A stretch of 64,000 nt of DNA from Plazaster borealis (GCA_021014325.1 CM037476.1:18388827-18452826); one strand, 5' to 3'. Shown: positions 1 through 11,602, numbered from the stretch's first letter. Program-made: numbers and translations. The notes: generated by a model from the sequence alone, not told the origin.

Positions 1-50
1 AAGTGAGAAAATTGGTCTTTGACAATTACCAAACGTGTTCAGTGCCTTTA
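1..50. mobile_element. MITE family A, one end, cut by window edge
   Basis: The window opens inside the end of a short inverted-repeat element that ends CAGTGCCTTTA. The same 50 bases recur at 6963-7012 and in seven other copies here. Family A copies are about 350-390 bp, have ends AGGCACTG or AGGTATCG, and are flanked by TTAA. Confidence 0.85.
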
Positions 51-90
51 TTTCTTACATCTTTATGCAATCAGATTTGATCAAATATTA

Positions 91-110
91 AAATAAATAA
101 ATAAATAAAT
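91..110. repeat. (AAAT)n microsatellite
   Basis: Five perfect AAAT units in AT-rich DNA just after the family A end. Confidence 0.9.
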
Positions 111-144
111 ACAAATTAAAAACAATCAAATAATAATTAATATG

Positions 145-340
145 GTTATAGTCCCAGCCGATTTCCAACGTCCCAGGTACATGTAGTACTTAATAAGCAG
201 GACAGTCTCCCAAATTCCAAAATCTACTCCACGGCAGTAGATTAAATAACAAGACAAGTTCTCAAGAAAGAATCTACACAGCAAAGTAGATTAGACTGTA
301 CACATGGTGTTACCCATGGTGTTACCACAAACTGAATACA
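145..340. mobile_element. Family B element, single arm
   Basis: This stretch (motifs AAATCTACTCC, ACAAGTTCTCA, GCAAAGTAGA, ATGGTGTTACC) recurs at 20565-20765. Both arms of the foldback element at 23698-23972 carry it too. It looks like one arm of that inverted-repeat element. Confidence 0.75.
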
Positions 341-559
341 CAACATTATAGTAATAATCTTCACGGTCAGCAGGTTTTTGAACGGTCAGTCGGGCATTAA
401 GAAACATTGTTAGGGCTAGGTACGTAGGTTTAGGGTGCAATATCAAATCCATCAACTTCAAGCACTACCTTGTGATGAATTTTTGAGGATTTGAGAAGGC
501 TACGGTTTGTTAACTTCGCACAGGGCTAATTTACATGTAAAATAAATGTGCAGCGCACT

Positions 560-700
560 TACTTGTACATGCGTCTATATCCTGTCCGCCATTTTGGGAG
601 TCAAAGAAAATCGGAAAATGGCGGAAACGGTAGACGCGCATAATGCAGAGGTGCGTTCCGTGTCATGCAAGGGGTCACCACAGACACTTTCAGCTTTCAT
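560..700. repeat. Dispersed repeat family C
   Basis: The segment with CCATTTTGGGAG and GTAGACGCGCAT recurs in diverged form at 6035-6130 (CCATTTTGGGAG, GTAGATGCGCAT). A minus-strand open frame of 73 codons here lies inside the repeat and has no other coding support. The class of element is unknown. Confidence 0.5.
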
Positions 701-1513
701 TTGAATGAAAGAAAACAAGAAAAAAAGTCTGCACGGTAATACATCCATTCCTATGGGCCTGCAAACGTTTTCACTGTATACACACCGGTCATTCACTTAA
801 TGCTTTATGCACTACAACGCAGTTTCGATAGTTCCCTTGCGTTTCGTTTTTTGCAAGGACATAATTTACATATGTCCACAGAAGAGGTCAACAATTTATC
901 AATTTATCATAGCACTAATTCGACGGGGTTAATAATGACTTTTGCACCTTTTTCTTAGATGAGGAGACGGCATAAAGGTTAAACCATGTCACTGGGAACA
1001 ATACATGCAGTAGTGTTGACATCGCACAATTCATTATTTATTCAAAATTTGTACAATTACAACAATAATCATGGCGCCTTAAGTCACTCACGGCATCTCA
1101 AATTGCATTTGGTGGGGGGGGGAGACAGGCAAGTCCATCAGTTCTAGAATACCCTCGTTGATGGTCATCGCTAATTTTCAAAAGAGATATACGGAAGGAT
1201 TCCATTTCTTAATCAGCTCAATATTGTGGATATGAATGCATAGGTAATGTGACGAGATTGTCAAAGGGAGCAAATTAGAAAATGATTCAAAGGTCAATTT
1301 GCATCACTGTACGTATGATGTGTAACTACATGTACATGTACAATAAGAAAGTTGTTTTGCACAAACGCATTTTTTGTAAGTTAATATTTTGTATAAAATA
1401 TAAAGAAAAAATTGATATTTTTGGAACGTGCTACACTGTTAAAATGTAGCCTTATGTTGGGCTCTGCAAAGAACAAGTGGTGCTTTACACCCTTCAGAAT
1501 TTTGACGAAGCAG
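701..1513. other. Intergenic or intronic, nothing assigned
   Basis: AT-rich, with a G run near 1111-1122. A minus-strand frame of about 39 codons ends at a possible splice donor near 1094, but its low-complexity Pro stretch and lack of any recognisable acceptor make it weak. Confidence 0.4.
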
Positions 1514-2488
1514 GGACTTTACATCTACAGAGCCAAAACATCTACAGCCCCAAAGTTCACTTCTAAATGAACAGCCCCAAACCTTACATCTGCATCCCCA
1601 AACCTTACATATGTACAGCTCCCAAACTTCACATCTACATGTACAGCCCCAAACCTTACATCTACAGCCCCAAACTTCACTTCTAAATGAACAGCCCCAA
1701 ACCTTACACGCCCAAAACCTTACATGTACAGCCCCAAACTTCTCATGTACATGTACAGCCCAAACCTTAAATGTACAGCCCCGAACTTCTCATGTACAGC
1801 CCCAAACCTTAAATGTACAGCCCCTAACCTCACATGTAAAGCTCCCAAACTTCACTTCTTCTGCCCCAAACCTATGTACAGCCCAACCCTTAAATGTACA
1901 GCCCCTAACCTCACATGTCTCCCAAACTTCACTTCTTCTGCCCCAAACCTGACATGTACAGCCCCAAACCTTACATGTACAGCCCCAAACCTTACATCTA
2001 CAGCCCCTAACCTCACATGTAAAGCTCCCAAACTTCACATCTTCTGCCCCAAACCTTACATGTACAGCCCCTAACCTCGCATGTCTCCCAAACTTCACTT
2101 CTTCTGCCCCAAACCTTACATGTGCAGCCCCAAACCTTAAATGTACAGCCCCTAACCTCACATGAATGTCTCCAAAACTTCACTTCTTCTGCCCCAAACC
2201 TTACATCTACAGCCCCAAACCTCACATGTACAGCCCCAAACCTTACATCTACAGCCCCAAACCTCACATCTACATCCCCAAACTTCACATCTACAGCCCC
2301 AAACCTTACATCTACAGCCCCAAACCTCACATCTACAGCCCCAAACTTCACATCTACAGCCCCAAACCTTACATCTACAGCCCCAAACCTCACATCTACA
2401 GCCCCAAACTTCACATCTACAGCCCCAAACCTTACATCTACAGCCCCAAACCTCACATCTACAGCCCCAAACTTCACATCTACAGCCA
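1514..2488. repeat. 21-bp satellite with 63-bp higher-order period
   Basis: Nearly 1 kb of tandem units of the form AGCCCCAAACCTTACATCTAC. From about 2180 the units cycle regularly through CCTTAC, CCTCAC and CTTCAC variants, giving a 63-bp higher-order repeat. The left half (1600-2160) is more degenerate and contains a second higher-order unit with CTCCCAAACTTCACTTCTTCTG. Because 21 is a multiple of 3, stop-free frames arise on both strands (for example repeating PNLTSTA). These are not genes. Confidence 0.97.
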
Positions 2489-3230
2489 CAATCAAGACTG
2501 TCAAGGTGTCAAACATCACGTGTTGTAAAACATGCAGTTATCTTGATAAAACAGTGTCACAGTGACATTGAATTCACACTCAGATGCGTCGAGGGATACA
2601 TGTACATGATAATATTCAAATATATAAAATAAAATGCACCCTGGTTACATGTATAGTGTATATATCGCTTGCTTACTGTTAATCAAGCTTGTTATAAAAA
2701 AAACCCACAAATAATCCCATAAATAATGTCATCACCTAGGCATGTAAGCATCATCGTCACAGAGGAAGTCAACTGTGAATTTTAATAACAACACGTATCT
2801 ACTGGCTTGTGACGGTAGTGGAGAGGGAATCAGTCATTTTGTTCAGAATTTTGGCATTGGACAAGCAAGCTTGTTCGGCAAAGAACATTTTTAACTTTTG
2901 TTTTTTCAATATGCAACAAAGACAACAATTACAAAATTTAGTATCAAACAGTACAAGACCAGTAGAACATAAACGGCAATTATCGAGAAAAACTCAAAGA
3001 CAATAAACAAACGAAAAAGGACAATAAAAAGACAATGAACTAGACAATACCATGGAGGAAGAACAATACCAACCAAAGACCTGAACATTACATAAACAAT
3101 ATTGACAGGAAAAAACACCTTATTTAAAAAGATTAAATAACATTATAAAGATCTTATACCAGCTACTTGTTTTTATAATCAATAAACTATTAAAAAGAAA
3201 TTGAATAAGTAGTTCCATTTGAGAGCAGAT
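2489..3230. other. AT-rich, no gene seen
   Basis: Low-complexity stretch near 2920-3110 rich in GACAATA-like words. The short open frames on both strands have no splice signals or protein-like composition. Confidence 0.5.
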
Positions 3231-3370
3231 GTCTTACCAACTAGACCACCGATTTGCCCGGTAGCAGAGGCAGTTTGAATCCTATATTTTAGCAGCAGGT
3301 ACCATAATAATTTAATAGATGGTAACAGAAATTTAACAGCTCGATGTAACATTTGTATCGGGGATAAAGA
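3231..3370 (-). repeat. Possible tRNA-derived SINE fragment
   Basis: On the minus strand there is an A-box-like stretch (GGTCTAGTTGGTAAGAC), but no B box follows it at the usual distance. The right edge (ATCCCCGATACAAAT on the minus strand) matches the 3' part of the SINE at 33600-33800, which supports a rearranged SINE. Confidence 0.3.
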
Positions 3371-3654
3371 ACAATAGTTTGATTATTATTTTTATTTTTT
3401 TAATCGTACACTGATGCATGTAAAGTCGGGGATTTCCAAATCCATAGGCAGGCAACCATTCGCCCTTTGCACGGTCAGCCATTTGCGAATAGAGCCTCAA
3501 CTTGGGGACAGCAGTGATTAGAAGCATAATATAACTCTGTATTGTCACGGTAATGTAATGACACTTTCATCCAAACAGATGAATAAATACAATGCAAATG
3601 AAGCATGGTGTCGATGCTCTACACGCACATGGCGAATCCATGCAAAGGGCGAAT

Positions 3655-3725
3655 AGTGGAATTCAAAACCCACGTTCCATCCCTAGAGCTTTATGTCTTA
3701 ACAACTCGACCACTGCGCTGGCCCA
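3655..3725 (-). mobile_element. tRNA-derived SINE head
   Basis: Read on the minus strand it has an A box (GTGGTCGAGTTGTTAAGAC) followed about 40 bases later by a B-box-like GGGTTTTGAATTCC. This is a tRNA-like pol III promoter, degenerate in the B box. It is not a functional tRNA because the arms do not fold convincingly. Confidence 0.5.
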
Positions 3726-3803
3726 AGTTTATGAACTTGCTAAATGTAAAGCCCTTTTTTGTAAGATTAAGGAGGACAGGTGTAACTCGTTTGTGTGAGC
3801 TAT

Positions 3804-4296
3804 TTTAAAGCAATGGTTTAATAACACTACAAAGTATGGTGGCCTACAAGTGCCATATGTGACATCTCCTTTTTCTTTTACAAAGAAATGAAGAATAAAA
3901 TTTTACCAATTAAAGACAGAACTGACTAATTCCATGAGTTCTTAAAGTCGATACATTTCTCAGGTGTTGTCACTAAGTGTTCGATCGCGTTACTTTGAGA
4001 GTCTACTGTGTTTATGCTTATTTTTTTTTTTTACGGCAATCAATGACATGTGTAAAATTCAAGTCTAACTAAAGTTATTGGTTAACTTGCGAAACTCAAC
4101 AAAACTTCTGACATTTTCTTGCAACTTCGATGACCAAATGAGCCCAAATTTTCACAGGCTTTTTATTTTATGCATATGTTTGGATACACCAAGTGCGAAC
4201 ACTGGTCTTTGACAATTACCAAACGCGTTCAGTGCCTTTAAGCAATGGTTTAATAAAACTACAAAGTATGGTGGCCTACAAGTGCCATATGTGACA
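3804..4296. repeat. About 55-bp direct repeats 432 bp apart
   Basis: Positions 3804-3864 and 4237-4296 are almost identical (GCAATGGTTTAATAA, AAAGTATGGTGGCC, AAGTGCCATATGTGACA). The second copy follows directly on the end of a family A half element. The intervening 370 bases are otherwise unique. Confidence 0.8.
4112..4241. mobile_element. MITE family A, half element
   Basis: Matches the distal third of the full copy at 6621-7012 (TTTTCTTGCAACTTCGATGA through CAGTGCCTTTAA). The other end is missing. Confidence 0.8.
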
Positions 4297-6034
4297 CTTT
4301 TCACATTCTGACAAACACTCTGCTGATGGACCCTCTATCTAAAGCTTGATAAAGATATCATGATGGTGTGATCATGGTTGACTAGGTAGTGTGCTGATTT
4401 GTGGGAAACATTCCTGTGTTCTGACATGCTGCGTCAGAATGTTAAATATATATACAAACTGACTTCTAAAGACAGGGGATAAAAAACACAAGAGGGATTA
4501 CATGGAGAATGAGGGTAGGACTAAGCATAATAGGTAGAGATCGTCTGGGAGTAGTAGTGCATGAAATTAAGTCCGGTCTGATTGGTAACTGTAGCGTTCC
4601 AGATGAGTGAACTCAACATTAATGTTCACATCATTGCCTGGTGAATACATTGGCGACATCCATGTAGACACTCTCAAACATAACACTCACTTAAAAAGAA
4701 GGTGAACACTTTTACTAACAGGCAAGCTAGTGTTCAATTTGGAGTACGTTTCAAGTATCTATTAAATGCATGAACAGCTGAATGAAATTGTGAATGTGCT
4801 CCTTATGCATGTAACTGTAATTTAAAACTATTTGGGTTATGGGGTTGTTTTTTTGTAGTTTGTATGCAATTTGCCCCCAAACAAGGCTAAAAGCCACTCT
4901 TGCTAATAAGGGCTCAAAGAAGAAATCATTTAAGATGAAAATAACTCGGGGGAGCTGAAGGTAGGAATTGATATTCCTCTTAAAAACAGTCTAGACTGTA
5001 GGATGGAGGGAAACATGCACCAGGCAAGGAGTTCCAAAGAGATGCAGTACGTGGAATAAAGCTGTTGGAATGGCTCTTAATGCGTGATATACAGAGCACA
5101 TTGGTAACAAGTGCATCAGTTTTGGCCTAGCTGCATATTATTTAAAAATATTTATGTCATGTAGAAATGTGTGTACCCCTCCCTGCCCATCCTATTGTGT
5201 CTTCTTTGTGTTCTGGGAATCTCAGAAATTCTTTAGAGGATTTTAGGGGGGTACTGCTGTACAAGAGGAAAAGAGAGTGTGGGAACCGTTTGGTTTGTGT
5301 GGTTTTTTTTTGTTTGGTTTTTTTTTTTTTTTGGGGGTTTGGGGGTGTGTGGGGGACACCCTCTGCCACACATCGGGCATGGTACATCTTATCCACTGTA
5401 CTACTAGTATTTAAGAGAAACGATAAATGAATGCAGAACAAGTCTCCTATGATTGCTTTTTAACTTTTGTTCATGATGGAACAGCACTTTACTAAAAAGG
5501 TGTATTCTTTTTTGATCTTGTACACGGCTGTTTACTATTAATACCTACATGTATCATTTCATACAACAGAAAAACACTTTGAAACTCAAAACAAGAAAAG
5601 AAAAAAAAAAAAAAAAAAGGAGATTATTATATAGTTTATGCTTTCCGGGAACAAGCTACTAAAGGTGGTGCAAATCAACGTGACTGATTTGCATGTGTTA
5701 GAATCGGTACCAGGGTCACACACTCATACATGTATATGCGCATAAATACAAACGCGCCGTGGTGTTTCACCCCATGCACCAGAGTTCATCCCCGGCTGTC
5801 AATGTTCCCCCTTGGGAGCTAGCAAGTAGTTTAATAATCTACCCCTGGAGGGGCATTCAATTCCCTGCAAGAAATAAAAGAATAAATTTCTTTGCAAGTC
5901 AACAGTACTTGAATTGTGAATATTTGCCCTTTTTTTTCACCACTTTTTTTTTCTTCTAAAAAGATGGTGGGAAAAGCACAGCTAGACATCGGTAACTCAA
6001 ACTTAATTATTCAACTGATTGATACAATTTGAAT
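4297..6034. other. No gene seen; homopolymer-rich
   Basis: Holds T/G-rich low complexity at 5295-5355, an A run at 5599-5618 and a T run near 5930-5955. Opposing open frames at 5157-5441 owe their length to the homopolymers. No SINE, LINE or splice-supported exon recognised. Confidence 0.45.
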
Positions 6035-6130
6035 ACCATTTTGGGAGACAAAATGTACGGAAAGGATTTGAAATGGTAGATGCGCATTGTGCGGAGGTGC
6101 TTTCTGCACTGAGCAATGGGTCAATACGAA
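6035..6130. repeat. Dispersed repeat family C, second copy
   Basis: Diverged match to 575-680: CCATTTTGGGAG, then GGTAGATGCGCAT, then CGGAGGTGCTTTC. Confidence 0.45.
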
Positions 6131-6389
6131 GAAATATGAATTAGTTTCACTCTTAGAAATCATACAGTTCATACCAGCTAGAAAAAATATAAAAGTTATA
6201 ATAATATTTAAAAATATTAATAATACTAATAAATAAATAAACAAATAAATAAGTACCAGTAAAAACTACATAATTAAATGGAGGATGAGAATTAACAAAC
6301 TCTTCCTCACCCACCGCCTACAGAAAAAAAAGCATAACAAATTAATGATGTACTTTCCTTCCATGAAGTACTAGATACAAACAGCAAAT

Positions 6390-6562
6390 GTATGCATGTC
6401 AATTTGCATCAATTGTAATAAGGGAGATATTTAGAATAACATAACAGGGAAACAATTTCCATAATCAGGGCAGGGAGATTTTCAAATTTGTTCATCAGAA
6501 ACATGGAATGATTGGTTTATTTTCTAGGAACTTTCAGAATCAGAGAGATTTGGCAGCTCTGG
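6390..6562. mobile_element. MITE family K, one end intact
   Basis: Aligns with 27529-27725 through GGGAGATATTTAGAA, GATTTTCAAATTTGTTCAT and TTGGCAGCTCT. The right terminal sequence GGCAGCTCT is present; the left terminus is lost. Confidence 0.55.
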
Positions 6563-6620
6563 TATGTTTGCACTTTTGTCATCAAGTGGCAAAAGATTAT
6601 CCTTAATTTTACAATTCTCC

Positions 6621-7012
6621 TTAAAGGCACTGTACATGTACACTGGTACACGCTTGGTAATTACTCAAAATATATACTAGCATAAAAACTTACTTTGTAA
6701 CGAGCAACGGAGAGCTTTTGATAGTATAAAACATTGAGAGAAACGACTCCCTCTGAAGTAACGTAGTTTTTGAGAAAGAGGTAATTTCTCACTAAAGTAA
6801 TAAAAGACTTCTTGCAAGAAGCCTTTTATTCCTAATCTGAAAGCACACAAATTTGTACAACAAGGGTGTTTTATCTTTCATCATTTTCTTGCAACTTCAA
6901 TGACCAATTAAGCCCAAATTTTCACAGGCTTGTTATTTTATGCATATGTTGGGATACACCAAGTGAGAAAACTGGTCTTTGACAATTACCAACCGTGTTC
7001 AGTGCCTTTAAA
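6621..7012. mobile_element. MITE family A, full length
   Basis: A 392-bp element bounded by TTAA-AGGCACTG and CAGTGCCT-TTAA. Inner landmarks shared by all copies are GACTCCCTCTGAAGTAACG, TTGAGAAAGAGGTAATTTCTC and CTTCTTGCAAGAAG, the last being a central palindrome. There is no coding capacity, so any transposase must come from elsewhere. The consistent TTAA target is the piggyBac preference, but the ends lack the usual CCC start, so the superfamily is inferred only. Confidence 0.85.
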
Positions 7013-7957
7013 ACAAAATTATCAGAATGCCAAACAGGCAAACTGGGCGACAATGAGAATACGACAAAAACAATCCTCTTCTTTGTGACCTTTCTTACAA
7101 TTATCTGACAAGGAGGAAGAGGGGAAGAAAAACTGCCCTGGGGAGCAACTTAATATTTCATAGGCTCAAGACACTGATTATCCCATCAGCATGATTTGGT
7201 GAAAAACAACAGACGAGTTAATGGGCGCCAGTTACGAAACTGGCGCCAGCTAACACGGCGAATGGAATATCATCTTGAAAGCTATGCACAGGACTTGATG
7301 GTGTGCAAAATTAAACCTGAAAAAAGGGAAATGAGATCACAGATAAGTTGCCACCAATTGTATCCTCCACCGAAAGATAATAGGTTGGGGGGTTTTTGTT
7401 TTTTTTACAAAAGATATGAACTAATAACCTTAGGCCACATACAAAAAAACACATTGTTGAGTGTTCTTTTTTTAAGGGTTGGGGGTGGGAGGGCGTGTTT
7501 TGTTTGTGTGGTTTTTTTTTCAATTGAGTTTTATTTTGACATGGCAAAATATGAAATAAACTATAAAGAAATCATCACAATCACTATAAAACAGAGGGTT
7601 TGTGTGATATTGATGTTTTTAATTGTTTTGTTAAACCCATTTAACTCCTAGATGGCATTTTCTGTAAACATTTTCAAAAAAGTAAAATGCAGTGTAGCCT
7701 TAGTAAATATTTGAAGAATTGTTCTTGTTTTTTTCCAACATGAATAACCTTTCTTCAAACATATTTTCAAACCTAACTGTGTGTGCGGCACAGAATGGAG
7801 CCAAACTTGAATGAAAAGATCACTGAAAAGGCCGTTTTTGTGATAAAATAAATAAATAAATAAAGACCTAAAAAGGGGGTCAGGGGGTTTCGTAGGGTTG
7901 GGCGTGGACGATCAACAATGTTTTTTTTTTTATGTGGCCCTATATTTAACCCAATAT
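7013..7957. other. No gene seen
   Basis: Contains a small palindrome at about 7225-7250 (GGGCGCCAGTTACGAAACTGGCGCC-like), T and G runs at 7380-7520 and an AAAT array at 7850-7866. A 151-codon plus-strand frame starting at 7196 runs through the homopolymers and lacks support. Confidence 0.45.
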
Positions 7958-8625
7958 ACCTTCACCAAGTATGTACTCATGCATTTGAGACGACATTAAG
8001 AAAATATTTGGACAACGTTTGCTGTTAACTCGATGTGCTTTCACTAAGTCTGTAACACTGATGCATTTGAGACGACATTACGGAGCAAGATGCATTTAAG
8101 ACGACATTAAGGAAATATGTGGACTACAATGTTTGCCTTTAAGCTGATGTGCCTTCACCAAGTATTTACTACTGATGCATTTGAGATGACATTACGAAGT
8201 AAGATGCATTTGAGACGACATTAAGGAAACATTTGGACTACAATGTTTGCCGTTAACCTGATGTGCCTTCACCAAGTATTTACTACTGATGCATTTGAGA
8301 CGACATTACGAAGTAAGATGCATTTGAGACGACATGAAGGAATTATTTGGACTACAATGTTTGCCGTTAACCTGATGTGCCTTCACCAAGTATTTACTAC
8401 TGATGTATTCGAGACGACATTACGGAGTAAGATGGGGGAAGGTTTAATTGGCAGGATTGGAAGCAAGTTTGGCCTCGACCTGTACAATGTTTGCCGTTAA
8501 ACCCGATGTGCCTTCACCAAGTTAGAAAACTCATGCATTTTTAAACCTGAAAAGGGGAAAATTGTTAAGGTGGCAGGATGGAAGCAAGATTTAGACTAGT
8601 ACAATGTTTGCCGTTGAAGCGTGGA
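7958..8625. repeat. 114-bp minisatellite, about 6 units
   Basis: The landmark GCCTTCACCAAGT recurs at 8151, 8265 and 8379 with exactly 114-bp spacing, and in diverged form at 7958, 8037 and 8510. Each unit contains two copies of GATGCATTTGAGACGACATT. As 114 is divisible by 3, an 85-codon frame crosses two units; it is not evidence of a gene. Confidence 0.92.
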
Positions 8626-9454
8626 GGTACCCCCAATGGTTGAAGTAACAAAGGCTACTTCAGATAAACTTTCCGTTTTAGCGAATCGCATTTATTACGG
8701 AGAGCATCGGTGAACAAATGGTTCCTGTGAGAAACATTTGGAATTTCAAAGCTATTGTTTTTCCTGAGAAAAAAGGTCCTCCCTTTAGAACACAGGTTTT
8801 TAGCTTTGAAAGCTTTTTTTATATTTTTGTATTCTTCTGCTTGAGATTTACATAAATGTAGGGGGAAAAAAATATTATTTTAGTATGAAAGGGAAACTTC
8901 TATTATAAGACTCAGGGGATATCACTTTAAACAGTGAAAAATAGAACATAAGAGAGTCTTACTGGCAGATTATGGAAAGCTCTCTTAAAACCCCAAACTC
9001 CCTCGGGTGATTCATACCGTACTACAATCCTTCCTCACTCTAAACAAAATCTGACACAAAATGGTTACTCAGCACCCAAACTGTTGGACGCTGATTTATA
9101 TTGATGCCCGCTCCCATGTATATGTAGAGCATGATCAGTGAAACTTAATAAGAATGCAGTTCTCATTCCAACATGTCCAAAAGAATCAAAACAAAACAAG
9201 ATTTTTAAGTGTTTGGGTCGGTTAGGATTTTTTTTTTATGGTCGTTCTCAATGGTGGATTTAAAAAAAATGCAAATTTAAAGGCACCGATCCCCTGATCG
9301 TCTTCAGGAGAATGCCTGGGTAAATTTTGAAGGGGTGCCTACATAGGGCAAGATCATGGGCAAGGGAAGCTGTAGCTTATGGGTAATTTAGCGAGTAGTG
9401 AGAAAATACAGATTTGAATTTAGAAACTTAGGTTTGCTGTAGCACTATGTAACA
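8626..9454. other. No gene seen
   Basis: AT-rich single-copy-looking DNA. No paired splice sites around open frames were found. Confidence 0.4.
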
Positions 9455-9640
9455 GGCCTGGAATTTCATCGATGAGAGGGCAAGGCCATTTTCATTTTGC
9501 AAAGGGCACTTCCATTTAGGAAATCAATTGAAAAGTTTATTGGGAAACCTTTTGAAGGGGCACCGAGGCCAAGACCAGGGGCAACAGAGGCCATGGCCTC
9601 CGTGGTCCCCATGTAATTCCAGGCCTGATGTCATATCTCT
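9455..9640. mobile_element. Family D element, uninterrupted copy
   Basis: Bounded by CAGGCCTGGAATTTCAT and ATTCCAGGCCTGATG, with inner GAGAGGGCAAGGCCATTTTC and GGCACCGAGGCCAAGACCAGG. It is the empty-site counterpart of 44560-45165, where another element sits inside the same sequence. Confidence 0.7.
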
Positions 9641-10041
9641 GGTTTTGAAAAGATTGTGGTCTGTAACTAACAAACATTTCAACCAGTATGATGCAATCGT
9701 CTTTAGTTTCCACAACAAGCAAATTTTCAAATTATACAATTTTGATTTATTTTGTACTTGATGTGAATGAGAACTATGGATAATCAACTGCTATAAAGCG
9801 ATAGCGCGGTTCGATTCTTCAAGTGAAAGCAAGGCAAATTTTCTTGACAGAAACATTGCGCTTTTTTTTAAAATTTAGATGCAAGAAAATTCACTCCCCC
9901 TTCACAATTCGCACCCAGTACATGACTCGCCTAATGCTTGAATACTTCTGAGAAGTCTGCAAATTTTGTAACGTCTCTAATACTGGTTAGAGGTGGAATC
10001 AAAAAACAATCTCAAACATGTAAGTAGGATGTATGAACACA
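9641..10041. other. No gene seen
   Basis: AT-rich, with a B-box-like GGTTCGATTC near 9810 but no matching A box. Confidence 0.4.
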
Positions 10042-10275
10042 CACTGCAAAAACTGGGGTGTTCAAATTGACATTATGGGTGTTGTCACATACAGATACCC
10101 CCACAAAAAAGAATCAAAATGTATACCATAGGGTGTTAAAATAACACTAATTTCTGCAAAAACAATAACATTGGTGTTATTTTAACACCCTATGATGTTA
10201 GTTTTGATTCTCTCTTTGGTATCTATAAGTGTCAACACCTGTGGTGTCAATTTTAACACTCCGGTTTTTGCAGTG
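10042..10275. mobile_element. MITE with CACTGCAAAAA termini
   Basis: A 234-bp inverted-repeat element. The left end CACTGCAAAAACTGGGGTG mirrors the right end, which finishes GGTTTTTGCAGTG. Subterminal arms pair over most of their length, including AGGGTGTTAAAATAACAC against GTGTTATTTTAACACCCT. No clear target duplication was found. Confidence 0.85.
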
Positions 10276-10450
10276 TACCTCCCATCATGTGAAATCGAGG
10301 AAAAGGAACACAGCCATGACAGCGGAGCAAGAGGCAAGAGCTGACTGTCCAATGGATAGGTCGAGGGTCAAGCTGCCCACCATGCAGCCCCCCCCCCCTG
10401 TAGTTATTTTTGTAGGGTCCTAGATTTGGGTTCATTTAGACCTGCAGCAT

Positions 10451-10590
10451 TAGACTGTGCAAGTCTCGTGCGTATTCGGACATTGGGACCCGTTAAAGCG
10501 CGTGAGTTTGTTTCCTTCACGCGTTAAGGCATCGTACGTGGGACCAAAGTGGTCCCAAAAATGTTCGAATAATACGCGCGAGACTTGCAC
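10451..10590. mobile_element. Small inverted-repeat element, TAGACTGTGCAAGTCT family
   Basis: TGTGCAAGTCTCGTGCGTAT at the left mirrors ATACGCGCGAGACTTGCAC at the right, with an inner GGACCAAAGTGGTCC palindrome. Related ends bound the element at 40167-40776. Confidence 0.75.
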
Positions 10591-10616
10591 CACGACCACG
10601 AGCACGACCTCTGGCT

Positions 10617-10979
10617 TGTCAAAATTTAACTTGTTTGGGTTTTTTATTCATACATAACCTGCTAACTGTCTGTTTTTCCTGAAACTGTCCCAATTTCCGA
10701 GTTTAAAAAAATGTATAAAAACTGGGAACACAGACAAAACAAACAAACTTTACAGTCTGAGTCAGACACCATTTACAATAGAGGGTGCTGTTACATTAGA
10801 GCACCCTCTTTTTTAAATGATGTCTGACTCAGACTGTAAAGTTTGTTTGTTTTGTCTGTGTTCCCAGTTTTTATCCATTTTTTTAAACTCAGAAGTTGGG
10901 ACAGTTTCAGGAAAAACAGACAGTTAGCAGGTTATGTACATGTATGAATAAAAAATAAAAAAAAGTTAAATTTTGACAT
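10617..10979. mobile_element. Near-perfect 363-bp palindromic element
   Basis: The arms start TGTCAAAATTTAACTT and end AAGTTAAATTTTGACA and match base for base for long runs (for example CTAACTGTCTGTTTTTCCTG against its mirror). Even the centre, AGAGGGTGCT...AGCACCCTCT, is self-complementary. Arm identity is far higher than in the neighbouring elements, which suggests recent origin or gene conversion between arms. A transcript would fold into a long hairpin. Confidence 0.93.
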
Positions 10980-11451
10980 AGCCTAACGGATAGACATTGC
11001 GGGACAGTGATGAACCCCAGCATAAGATACATTGATTTGAATTAAACATGTGTCAACATTGCTATGTCAATAACGAATGTTGCTATAGAAATATCTTGGG
11101 AATCATGAATGATCTAAAAGGTTAGGTGAACCATTAATGTTTCATTAGGGAACGCCACACGTAGGATAATTGTCACACAACGGCAAACACTGTATAATAA
11201 TCAATAGGACAACAACGTTGACAGTTTGGGAAGGAGGGAAAAAAGAGAGGGAAAGAGAGTGAGTGAAAAAGGAACAATGTTTAATGCAGTTACACGAAAA
11301 TGATATCAAACTGTGCTTACTCGCTGTGAATGCCAGGTAGGAATGAAATAAATGAGTATAAAAAGATGGGAAGAAAATAATGAAAAATGATTAATGCATG
11401 TACAAAAGCAGGGTAAATTTGAAGGATTCAAGGGCCCAATGTTTAAAGGAA
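10980..11451. other. No gene seen
   Basis: AT-rich; purine-rich stretch at 11228-11275. Nothing else recognised. Confidence 0.4.
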
Positions 11452-11602
11452 CAAAAAGTAGCTAAGCAACAAAAAATATGCATACCAGACAAAATGCCAT
11501 GTGATATGACCATCTGTGACTGGTATCCTGCTTATTTTTGCTAAGCTGAAAGTTGTTAAGCAATATTTTCTGCTTACACAGCTCTTTGGCCCTGCTCACT
11601 TT
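11452..11602. mobile_element. MITE family E, degenerate copy
   Basis: Shares TGCTTATTTTTGCTAAGC, the ACTGGTATCCTGCTTATT block and AAGCAATATTTTCTGCTTA with family E copies at 26174 and 53255. Both termini are eroded. Confidence 0.6.

Noticed and set aside
1611..2632. Several open frames of 110-170 codons on both strands
   Set aside because: They are translations of the 21-bp satellite; any stop-free phase stays open because 21 is a multiple of 3.
5157..5441. Opposing 87-94 codon frames
   Set aside because: Created by T/G-rich tract; composition extreme on both strands.
7196..7651. 151-codon plus frame
   Set aside because: Runs through T, G and A homopolymers; second half is hydrophobic low complexity; no splice or polyadenylation support.
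8243..8500. 85-codon frame with a repeated MCLHQVFTTD word
   Set aside because: The 114-bp minisatellite is divisible by three; no start context or splice sites.
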